Origin: Hemerocallis citrina
Lineage: Eukaryota > Streptophyta > Magnoliopsida > Asparagales > Asphodelaceae
Length of the DNA stretch: 64,000 nucleotides
Assembly: GCA_017893485.1 (NCBI GenBank)
Contig: CM030358.1
Span: 151,727,368-151,791,367, forward strand
Reading direction: 5' to 3'
Below, piece after piece: positions 54,480 to 64,000 of the stretch. The translations under genes and the position numbers were made by a program. The first letter of the stretch is position 1, and each line of letters begins with the position of its first letter. The notes under the pieces were generated by a model that was not told where the DNA came from, did no database searches, and was given only the letters and a program-made list of their open reading frames with translations.

Positions 54480-55868
54480 GCCTTTTGGGAGGAGTTTGGT
54501 TCTCCCCCCATTGGACCTCCATGGATAAGGTGGAGGATGGCCCCAGGTTCGGAGTCCTGGAACTCGTTGGGCTTCTCGGTTCGCTTGTAGCCTCCTTGGG
54601 GTGGAAGATCGGCCCCGTCTTTTCAGATGAACTTGGGCAGGTGTCCCCCCTGTATGAGTTCTTCGATTTGCTCTTTGAGAGCCTGACAATCATCTTTGTC
54701 ATGGCCGTGGTCCTTATGAAAACGGCACCACTTATCCCTATTTCTTTTTTTGCCAGGGATATTCATTCTACGGGTCCGCGTAGTAACCCTTCCTTATCCA
54801 CCTCCATAAGAACTGCTAATATACTAGCATTGAGGGGGGTGAACTTCTCAAAATGAGGAGCTGGGTGGCGCTGGCCATTGTCGTCCTTCTGAAATTTCTG
54901 GGACCCTTCTTCGCTTGTATTTTTTCGTTTGTTCTCGGAAGATAACTCCTCTTGACTAGGGGGGTTGAGAGCTTCTTCCACTCAGATGTACTTCTCGCTC
55001 CTAAGCAGGAGTTCTGAGAAGTCCTGAGGAGGCTTCTTGGTAAGGGACGCCTTGAGGTCGGCATTAGTGACGTTGTGCCTGAATACCGCAGAGGCTATCG
55101 ATGGATTGAGGGAGAAAATAGACCGGACTTCGGTGGTGAAATGCCGGACGTAATCTCTTAGGCGCTCACCCTTTTTTTGGCTAAGTGCTAGCAAAGATGC
55201 ACTTGTTTTCTCGGCTCTGCGACTGCCCACGAAGTGGGTGAGAAAGAGCTCCTCAAACTGTTCAAATGAAAAGATGGAAGAGGGGTTAGACGGGAGTACC
55301 ACTCTCACGCTGGCCCCCTCAATGTGGCTGAAAAGACATTGCAGAGGACCGCATCCGAGGCTTGATGAACCATCATGAGAGTTTTAAAACTCTCGATATG
55401 ATCGGCCGGATCCGACTCCCCATTGTTGGATTCAAAGCGGGGCGGCCTAAAGGCTTCGGGGACCGGAGCTTCCATGAAGGTCCTAGAGAAGGGGGGTCTG
55501 ACTGGTCGGAACTTATTGGCCCGTTGCTCATCTTCTTTGTCCAATATGCCAAGGCACGTCTCCATCTCGTGGAGATGGCGGTAGACCGAGTCTTCCCTTT
55601 GGTCATATCTTGTTGATCTTCGAGACTCATCCTTATGTGGAAGGGGACTTGGAGTGTGACGGTGATAGCTTGGGGCAGGTTGAGGAGTAGGAGCCCGTTG
55701 ATCGTGGTTAGGAGCAACGTTGAGGGCCCGTAGAACAACTTCTTGAAAGTCCTGGAATTCCACCCTTGTGATAGGTGCCTCCCGATCTCGGCGGTCCCCT
55801 AGGGCAGGCCGACCGGTAGGAGTGCGGCTCCTCCTCTGAGTCGGGTCCAAAGTGTCCGTGTATGACAT
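54480..55868 (-). pseudogene. Tat-type gag
   Basis: From 55868: a Pro/Arg-rich N-terminus, an aromatic/hydrophobic capsid stretch (PRFESNNGESDPADHIESF; FEELFLTHFVGSRRAEKTSA; LRDYVRHFTTEV), a zinc-knuckle-like [14 protein letters not shown] (about 54700), LKEQIEEL, and IHGGPMGGEPNSSQKAF (about 54500). Frame changes near 55305 and 54900-55060 and a TGA at about 54979 break it. The first ATG lies exactly at the junction with the Tekay-2 LTR, so the true N-terminus may be lost. Function when intact: particle assembly and RNA binding. Confidence 0.8.
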
Positions 55869-58800
55869 GCCCTAGTACTCTAATGCACAGGCCAAAATGT
55901 ACATAATCTAATGCAAGCGAGACTTGGAAATGTATGCATCCCATACTATATACTTTCCAAATCAAGCCGTTGTCTCCAAGTTCAGGGTTTTGAACCCTCG
56001 CCATGCAACATACTCTTGTACTCGTCCTGTTCCTGATAGATAGATCGTGGTTGATGAGGTTGAAGATTAATCGGTCTCCATCCGTTTCTGCAGTCACTTA
56101 GTGGTGTCTCGGTTTGCCACAAGTGCCTGATGCTCGGACCCCACTCAAAAGCTGTGACGAACTTGAAGATATACCGCAGCATACCTATGGCGCCGAAGAT
56201 TCATAGGACCGCAGCCCATTTGATCCATTCGTGTCCACCAGCATAGAACTTGACGGCCCGAAGGTCTAATCGTCCTATCTGCCAGGAAATTCCATCCCAT
56301 TCTTACCACGGTACTTCAGGAATCAACAGTGCAAGATACGCACCGCAGCACGTATCCCTAATGACAAGAGAGTACATCACCCGATTACCAGTTTGCTAGA
56401 AATTAAATGCAGTTATAGGTGACGTCAAAACTAACTAACATTAAGTCTACCTAGACTTGTTATAAGGGCATGGTCACCAACTGATTCCTAGTCTAAGTTA
56501 TGCCTAGTCTCAAGCGGTTTCCTTACTAGAAATCCTTGTTCCTGTATATCAACCTGCGGCTCCTGCGACGTGATCACTTGCTCGCCACTTCCCCCATTGA
56601 GTCTCATCCTCAAGTCGGCCCGTGATCATCTCCCATAATTTCGTCGGCGCCCGAGTTAGTCACTTTCAATTGTTAGGGCAGAAGTCCCCAAGTTGGCATA
56701 ATGGTTGATAAGTGTAGGCAACTAACTTAGACAAGGTTGACGACTCAATGTCGTTCAAGTCTCTACCCGTGTCTTAATCAACCTAAGACACAAAATAACC
56801 AAGTATTGAGGTATAGGAATACCCCTAACTTCTCAATTCAACACTTGAGAATTGAGAACAAGTCACACATATGCAAGGTGACGACTTCTAAGGGTGGCTG
56901 GATCTGTCCAGCACTTTGAAAAATCATATCAATTACTACACAACTTGGAATTACAAGTTTCTGAGTTTTTTTGGAAAACTTAGAGTCTTTACTACAAGTC
57001 CCTAGTTCATCACTTTGGAAAATTCGAAACACATTTTCCCAGAAAATCACAATTGTACAGACTATGCAATCAGCACCAGGTATTGAACACAGTCTAGTCT
57101 AAATTCCATATAAAATCAACCCCTTGTCCAAAGCTCATGAAATTTAAGAATCTATAACTAGACATAAACCACTACATTGTGTCCTAACATTGCATCTAAA
57201 CTCCTACTATGCAGAGAGTTATGGCTCTTCAAATACAGCACAAAGTTTCCACTGCTTTTCAGATAAGGTTTTTACTTCTACTTATAATTATTTTTGAAAC
57301 CTTATCAAATACTATCTAAAAATTCCAAAATTTTAGAATCATTCTATAGATACATTTGGAAAACTACTGCAAGAATTTTATTTCAATCTCATTTATATAC
57401 AAGTAGTTATGCATGTGTGAACTTCAGTCCCCAAACAGACAATCTCAGTTCTGTCTTCTCAGACCAGTTAGAACTCAGCAATTTTTTGAGACATCAAACA
57501 ACTTCAGAAAAATGTAAAATTTGGGATTATGGTTTTAGACACATACAAGAGCATCCATGAAAAATTTAAGCTAAAAGTACCTAACCAATAATTAGTTATG
57601 GTTTTTAGACGTCACGACAGAATTTCTCACAATAGCAGTTTCTGCCGTTTGTTGCTGTCTGAAGTTGGAGCTAGTGTTTGGGCTATTAAATGACTTCCAA
57701 ATATTATGAAAAAATTCATGTGATCTTTAGATACATAGAAAAACAAGCCCCCAAAATTCCAAACCGTTTATGAGTTAGAAATTTCCAAACTACACACCAA
57801 GAACATGTTTCTAAAAAAAAGTCTTGAAAGGAGTTGTTCTACTATACAACTTTTTCTTTTCTTAGCATATACATATTCATACATGGAAATCAGGTTTTTC
57901 TTAGCTACTTTTACATGCTAACAACACATACTGGTGTGAATATTTGCAAGTGTACAAAATCGCAACAAGTAGTATAGTTAAGTGAATAGAGTGTCGAACC
58001 CACAGAGACTAATTATTTTATTGAGTACCGAATTTACTAAATGAAACACTATTTGGAAGATCGAAATTAATAAATGGCAAAACAAATAAAATTAAATTAA
58101 TCTAAAAGTCTAACTAACTAAATTAATGAAGAGGGAGCGGAGTTTGAATATTGTAATTTGTTAATGGCAAAATTAATTTTAGGACTTTTGACTTCACCTA
58201 GTTCATCCCACACAATTTATAATTCCATAAGAATAAAAATATTATTTTTTCAAGTTGTAAACCAAAATTCCCAAATTATTCAATGGTTTCTCTCGAACAA
58301 CACCAAAAATATCTCCAACTAACAGTTTGTCATATCTATATGCAAATTTAATTAATCGAAGACTCATTAAGTTCTGTGGATTTCTTAACGGTCACATTAA
58401 TCGCGGTAAATTATCTCTAATTTCGCTCAATTAATGGTGTTCAATTTTTATTGTTCTAAATCACAAATTACCTCTCGGTCTCTCCATGATCCAATAATCA
58501 TACAAAAATTGGCCATATAATTGTAAGCATTAAGCACAAAAATTAAACACGCAACCATGGAAAAGTAGAAAAATAATATGGAATTAAAATTGTGTTATCA
58601 AAACTAGGCTACATCGAAACCCTAGAAAAATAAAATTAGTTCATAGTAAATTTATTGCAACTAACAAATATTGTCTTGGATTGCATAATGGAATTTAGAA
58701 GAGAAGAGAGAAGTACAAAAATGCTGATTTGTAAATAAAAATTTGCAGACCAAATCCAGTAAAACTGTTGTTCTCCGTCTCTCTCTCTTGTCTGTCTCGA

Positions 58801-60249
58801 ACTCAGCGTCAGCCACGTCAGATTGAAATCGGAAGCCGAAACTTGTGCTGTCCCTGTCTCGTCAGATCCCGGTCCTGTCAAGCTGTCTGCATCGCTATCG
58901 CTGTCACCTGGTCACGTCGCTTTGAAACACAGCAGACAGCAGACAAGGTTGAACACAGTGGTGTCCTAGGGTTCAGCGCCGAAAAGGTTGAACACAGTGG
59001 CGTCCTCTGGTTCAGCCTGGATGCTGTTGTGTTGCCTTTTGAAACCCGAACTCGAAGACTCCTTTTCTTTTTCAGTTGTGTTATTTTTTTTCCGCTTCTC
59101 TGTGTTTTTTTCTCTTCCGTCCTTGTGTGGCTTTTCTTTTCCGCGTCTCCCCCCCTCTTTGGCTTCGGGTTTGGTGCCCTTTTATAGAAGTTGTAGAAGA
59201 GTTGTAGAATAGGATTAAGATATATCCTGCAAATAAAAATCAGAATTTAAAATAAATATTTAAATTTAAATTAATTAGATGAACTAAAAAAATAACTAAT
59301 TTTTATTTTTGCCTTATCAAAATCCATTTAAATTTGTTTATTTCTTTTACACCCTCTTAACAATTAAAATTGTATTTTGCTCCTCATATTGTCAATTTGT
59401 AAAATATAAAATTCAACAAATCAATAAAAATAATAAATCAATAGTTTTTGCTTTGTTTGTTGATTTTTATAAAAAACAATCACTTTTTGCATCAAAAATC
59501 TTATTTCTTCAAAAATAATTTATTAATTAAAATCTTATAGAAATAAGATGAATTATAAACAACATAAACGAAAACAAGCAGTTTTAATGGATAAATGAGT
59601 ACAAATATTTGTATAAAAATTAGACACATCACATACAAAAGAAAAGACTAATCTTTTAAAGTTTAGAGTATCACCCACTTGTGTTGCAAGAGATTTCTCC
59701 AACTAGCTTCAGCTTGCTTGCTCCTTGAGATGCACCCTACTTTTCTCATACTCTACTACTCTTCTACTACAACAAGAAAACTTCACCTTTTCCTTCCTTT
59801 CCTTCTCTCCTTCTCTCTTTCTCCTTTTTTTTTGGAACACAAGAATAAGTGAAAAGAGGATGAGAGAGTGAGTGAATGTGAGCATTTATAGAGTGAAGTG
59901 GGAATTAGGGTTTCCACTTTTGATCTAGGGCCGGCCAACTAGGTGTAGGGTGAGGATGAGAGGATAGTGAGTTAGTGTAGGTGAAGGGGTGAGATTAATG
60001 CCAACACACCAAGCCTAGAAGCTTCAAGAGTCAACTTGAAGTGTAATTCCAACCATTAGATCTTCATCAAGAATTTTGCTAGGGTTTTCTATCATGGTGA
60101 GGGTTAGCTTAACCCTAGATTACCAACCCTAGGTCACCCTAGCCTAACCCTAACCCTAGTGCACAAATGTGCATGGTTGTTATTCAAGTCTTAACTTGGT
60201 TTAAGAAATATAAATAATATATATAATAAAGTTATTTTGGGATATTACA
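55869..60249 (-). repeat. Tekay-2 LTR, 3'-truncated, split by a TG..CA element
   Basis: Homologous to 47066-51203 in inverse orientation (for example the ATTTGGAAG(C/T)CATTT module near 57690-57720 on the minus strand). TATA box on the minus strand at 59884-59890; GTGGGTG on the minus strand at 59678-59672. Net length without the nested element is about 2.7 kb. Confidence 0.85.
57932..59631. repeat. Solo-LTR-like TG..CA element (1700 bp)
   Basis: TGGTGTGAATATTTGC...GACACATCA, flanked by a perfect 5-bp TSD CATAC (57927-57931, 59632-59636); comparison with the homologous LTR at 47066 shows an empty site there. It contains GTGTCGAACCCACAGAGACT near its left end and a short duplicated GTTGAACACAGTGG(T/C)GTCCT unit at 58948 and 58987. 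No ORF with a recognised domain. Family not assigned; solo LTR is the simplest reading. Confidence 0.75.
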
Positions 60250-60269
60250 TTACTCCCTCCTTAGAGTAG

Positions 60270-63200
60270 TTATGTCCTCAGAACTATACTTAGTCGGGAG
60301 AAAAAGAAAAAGCATTATACTTCAAATGATTCAGGAAAAGAAGCCTTCATGCGGCCCTCCGGTTCCCAAGTGGCTTCCTCCCCGAACTGATTTCTCCAGA
60401 GAACTTTCAGCATCGGAATGGTCTTGTTCCTTAGTATCTTTTCCTAACGATCAAGGATTTTGATCGGTTGTTCTTTGAATGAGAGGTTCACTTGCAAGTC
60501 TTCGGGAGTCCCTGATAGTTGATGACTTGGATCTGGTATGTACTTCTTCAACATTGAGACGTGGAATACATCATGTACCCGGGACAATTCTGCCGGTAAC
60601 TCCGACTTGTAGGCCATCTTCCCGATCTTCTTCAGAATCTTATATGGCCCGATGTATCTCGGTGCCAATTTTCAGCTTTTGCCGATTCTGATCACACCCT
60701 TCGCTGGTAAGACTTTGAGAAATACAAAGTCACCTTCCTCGAATTCTAATTCTCTTCAACGACTATCAGCGTAGATTTTCTGCCTGCTCTGTGCTGTCTG
60801 CAACCTTTTCTGAATAAGCCCGATCTTCCCAGTGGTTTGCTGTTTGATCTCTGGTCCAAACATCTGTCGCTCTCCTACTTCGTACCAGCACACGGGTGTC
60901 CTACACCTCCTTCCATATAAGGCTTCATAGCCATGCCAATGCTTGCCTAATAGCTGTTATTATAAGTGAATTATACTAAGGGTAGATACTTCTCCCAGTT
61001 TCCTCTAAAATCCATAATGCAGGCTCTTAGCATATCTTCAAGAATCTGGTTGACTCTTTCGATCTGTCCATCAGTCTGCGGGTGGAAAGCCGTGCTAAAA
61101 TCTGTCCTGGTCCCTAATGCTGATTGCAGACTCTGTCAGAATCAAGATGTAAACCTCGCATCCTTGTCAGAAACTATTGATACAGGTACTCCATGTACGT
61201 TCTCAATGTAAACTTCTGCTAACTTCTCAAGTGACTAAGTTGTCTTTACTGGCAAAAAATGCGCGGACTTTGTTAGCCGATCTACAATGATCCAAACTGA
61301 GTCGTTTCCCTTAGAGCTTCTGGGCAAACAGGTGATGAAGTCCATAATAATGTTCTCCCATTTCCACTCTGGAATGGGCAAGGGTTGCAACAATCCACCT
61401 GGCTTCTGATTTTCGGCTTTGATCTACTAGCACGTTAGGCATCTGGACACAAATTCTGCTATATCCCGCTTCATCCCAGACCACCAATAATACTGCTTCA
61501 CGTCCTGATACATTTTGGTGCGTCCAGGGTGCACTGCAAGTAAGGTGGAGTGAGCCTCCTTCATGATATCTTCTCTTAATACTTTATCTTTCGGTACACA
61601 CAGCCTATTGCCATGCCAGAGCGATCCTTCTCTTATGCTGAATTTCGGAAGTTTTCCCTCATTGACTTGCTTCTTCACTGCCTCAGTCTCTGCGTCTACT
61701 GTCTGAGCTTTCTTCACTTGCTCGTTCAAACTCGGCTGTAAAACTAACTGTGCCAAAACTATACTCAAGTCTTGAGTAATTACTTCGATGCCTGTTTGTC
61801 TAATTTCATCGTCCTGCTCCTTTCTTGTTACAGTAAGTGTGGCAATACTCCTCTTCTAGCTGAGTGCATCAGCTACAACATTGGTCTTTCCCGGATGATA
61901 CAGGATTTCTGGCCTGATATCTTCCAAGACATCCAACCATCGCCTCTGCCTTAGATTCAGATCCCTCTGCTGGTATATATACTTCAAACTCTTGTGGTCT
62001 GTATACATCTCTATCTTCGCTCCGTAGATGTAATGTCGCCACAATTTCAAAGCAAAGATTATGGCTACTAGTTCCAAGTTATGAGTATGGTAGTTCTTCT
62101 CATGAGATCGGAGTTGTCTTGATCCATAGGCTATGACCTTCCCTTCCTGCATCAGCACACATCCGAACCCCAAATATGATGCATCGATGTAGATAACATA
62201 CCCCTTGTCAGCTTGAGGCAAGACCAAGATGGGTGCAGAGATCAATCTGTTCTTTAACTCTTGGAAACTCTCTTTGCACCTTGTTGTCCAGTCGAAGCTC
62301 TGATTTATCCTGGTTAATGCTGTGAGCGGCACTGCTATCCTGGCATAATTTTGAATAAATTTCCATTAGTATCCAGTCATACCCAAAAAGCTTCTAATCT
62401 CCTTTACTATCTTCGACTGTGGCCACTCCTTGGCTGCTTCTATCTTCTACGGGTCTGTGGCCACTCTCTCCTTAGAAAGGATATGGCTAAGAAATGCAAC
62501 TTCCGGCTCACAGAACTCACATTTGGATAATTTGGCGTACAATTGATGCTCTTGTAGCTTTTACTCAATACTGTGATCAAATGTTTCACATGTTCTTCTT
62601 CTGTCCTTGAGTACACCAAAATATCGTCGATGAAGACCATGACAAATGAGTCGATAAACGGCCGTAAGATTCGGTTCATCATGTCCGTGAAGATTGCTGG
62701 AGCATTGGTCACTCCGAATGGCATTCCTAAAAACTCGTAGTGCCCATGTCGAGTCCGAAAGGTTGTCTTGGGTACATCTTCTTCCTTAACTCGAACTTGA
62801 TGATAACCGGACCGTAGGTCGATCTTGGAAAATATGGCTGCTCCTTGAAGCTGATCAAACAAATCATCGATTCTGAGAATCAGGTACTTATTTTGAATAG
62901 TGACTTTATTCAATTTCCGATAATCGATACACATTCTTGCAGTCCCATCCTTTTTCTTAACTAGCAAAACCGGTGCTCCCCAGGGTGATGCACTTGGTCT
63001 GATGAGTCCCTTCCGTAATAGTTCATCAACTTGTTTCTTGACTTCATTCTGCTCTACAGGTGCCATCCTGTAAGGTGTCTTCCATACTGGAGCACTGCCT
63101 CGTTGGATTAAAATGCTAAATTCTACATCTATGTGTGGGGGCAGTCCCGGTAATTCTTCCAGGAATACGAGTGGAAAATCCCTCACCACTGGTATCTTCT

Positions 63201-63564
63201 TCACTTTTTCAGGTATCTTCATCTTCTTGGTGGCTGCAATAGTCACTTCCTTGGGCCTCTTCCCTCCATGGAACACGAGCTCCATTTCCTTAGCTGTGAT
63301 GACTACCTTCTTCTCATTGTAGTCGATATTTGCTTCATGCTTCGACATCCAATCCATGCCAATAATCACATCTGTTCTAGCGAAACCCAATTCCAACAAA
63401 TCGATATTCAGAGATTCTTCGTTAATCTGATGCTCACAGTTCTTATAGCATTGATCTGTAGTGAGAGTTCCCTGATGGTGTAGCTACCATTAAGGCTAAC
63501 TCTGGAATTGCTGCTTGGGTGTATCTTAACTTTCTTACACAAAAGAATGAGTTGATCCACTATC
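60270..63564 (-). pseudogene. Tekay-2 pol
   Basis: From 63564 down: protease [27 protein letters not shown] with [13 protein letters not shown] and FIDD (ORF 63399-62440), a shift, then RNase H ([33 protein letters not shown]; 62332-61856), the integrase zinc region (HPGRTKMYQDVKQYYWWSGM; 61768-61427), a degenerate core to about 60680, GPY/F module ([17 protein letters not shown]; 60668-60444) and a chromodomain end (RNQF.EEATWEPE, about 60350). Multiple stops and frameshifts; not functional. Confidence 0.9.
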
Positions 63565-63688
63565 AAACAAAACAGTAGCCAAAATTCCATTGATATATAT
63601 ACTTCATGTTTCAAAAGTGTTACAATCTTCATTTACACTTCTTCAAACAAAACTTCAAAATACAACCAAAACTTATTACAATGACCCT

Positions 63689-64000
63689 TCACATACCAGT
63701 GATCACGCCCTCATTGTTCTCTACGTCTTCTTCTTTCAAGGCAAATACTCGACCTTGGCGAACAGGTGGCTTTCCTTTACTAGTGGTTCCTGATGCTGCC
63801 TTGTCGTTGCTCCTCAGGTACTGGGGGCAATTCGGCCTGATTTGCCCTTCCTTCCCATAATGGTAGCACGTCTGAATGGTTCTCCTTTCACTCCTTGGGC
63901 ACTGATCTCTGAAATGCCCTTGTTCCCCACAAAGGAAACAACTTTCTGGCTTGCGTCCTCCCATCTTGTCACCTGTCTTTTGAAATTTCTGGTTCCTGCC
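63689..64000 (-). pseudogene. Tekay-2 gag, C-terminal part
   Basis: Zinc knuckle CFLCGEQGHFRDQC and a second, altered one CYHYGKEGQIRPNC (second Cys is Tyr, the His position is Gln). Then RQGRVFALKEEDVENN and GVITGM, ending at a TGA right after the GTATGTG donor-like site (about 63697-63691). The N-terminal part lies outside the window. It parallels the Tekay-1 gag end. Confidence 0.85.

Larger units (their letters stand above)
46613..55868 (-). mobile_element. Pol-less Tat-type Gypsy element, 5' end lost
   Basis: Minus orientation: gag (55868-about 54480), tandem-repeat-rich untranslated region (54290-51272), a purine tract GATTGGGGGGCT, then a 3' LTR (51271-46613, net 516 bp, interrupted by a solo LTR). 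The CCHC-like [14 protein letters not shown] followed by LKEQIEEL and the IHGGPMGGE box are hallmarks of Tat/Ogre/Retand gags. Pol is absent; sequence passes from gag to 3' UTR. The 5' LTR and PBS are missing at the 55868/55869 junction. Confidence 0.75.
55869..64000 (-). mobile_element. Tekay-2: antisense chromodomain Gypsy element, truncated
   Basis: Minus orientation, entering from beyond 64000: gag zinc knuckles, protease, RT, RNase H, integrase, chromodomain, a purine tract (60250-60266), then an LTR starting TGTAATATC at 60249. The LTR runs to 55869, where it stops about 570 bp short of the end expected from the solo LTR at 47066-51203. Many stops and shifts make it clearly older than Tekay-1. 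Confidence 0.88.

Noticed and set aside
58768..59187. 139-codon Ser/Phe-rich ORF
   Set aside because: Lies in the TG..CA element without TEs or host domain; composition follows a T-rich tract.
60130..60165. Telomere-like CCCTAACCCTAACCCTA
   Set aside because: Only about three units, lying in the U3 of an LTR whose homologue (about 47405-47450) has similar AACCTAGGGTT words; more likely a promoter motif than telomeric DNA.
1..64000. tRNA, rRNA or conserved ncRNA genes
   Set aside because: None recognised; the tRNA-like boxes in the LTRs do not fold into a complete tRNA by eye.

Overview
This 64 kb window is nuclear DNA of a flowering plant with a repeat-rich genome. It holds one real host gene fragment at the left edge. 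The rest, from about 10 kb onward, is a nested stack of transposable elements and their relics. Evidence for a plant: a NAP1-type histone chaperone with spliceosomal introns and a C-terminal CKQQ prenylation box, chromodomain Gypsy elements of the Tekay/Del type, a Tat-type Gypsy gag, and plant hAT, LINE and Copia families. I cannot name the species.

Layout. 1-9438: the last nine coding exons of NAP1 (+), with intron 1 and a 5.1 kb intron 3 loaded with small TIR elements, an antisense LINE and a captured OSB-like gene piece. 10001-12778: a long-TIR element split by a hAT-type element (8-bp TSD ATATTGTA). 12990-14270: antisense LINE tail. 14459-18488 and probably 28828-28949: decayed antisense Copia, split by Tekay-1 (18489-28822, TSD CATTG). 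28965-33295: 5'-truncated LINE with a 15-bp TSD. 34465-35220: hAT transposase remnant. 35580-41647: non-autonomous hAT carrying two exons of a PRP31-like splicing factor, itself split by a 3.2 kb solo LTR (TSD TATAA). 41856-46612: antisense LINE split by a complete gag-only Copia element (TSD GAACA). 46613-55868: antisense Tat-type element with gag, three tandem-repeat arrays and a 3' LTR, but no pol; its LTR is split by a 4.1 kb solo LTR (TSD TTGAG). 55869-64000: antisense Tekay-2, whose LTR contains a 1.7 kb TG..CA element (TSD CATAC).

The most interesting signals are in the Tekay-type family. Tekay-1 has an 84-bp intron-like segment with in-frame stops exactly at the gag/protease boundary, and Tekay-2 has the same donor. 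Its LTRs have a short U3 and about 3 kb of transcribed R-U5 downstream of the TATA box. All four long LTRs carry a conserved GTGGGTG splice-donor-like motif 210-290 bp after the TATA box, and three share a GTCAGT/ACTGAC hairpin. An acidic/coiled-coil ORF precedes gag. The left 'LTR' of Tekay-1 is unrelated in sequence to its right LTR, although both outer edges carry the same TSD.

All coordinates were derived by reading; no alignments or searches were run. TE class assignments rest on protein motifs, terminal sequences and target-site duplications.
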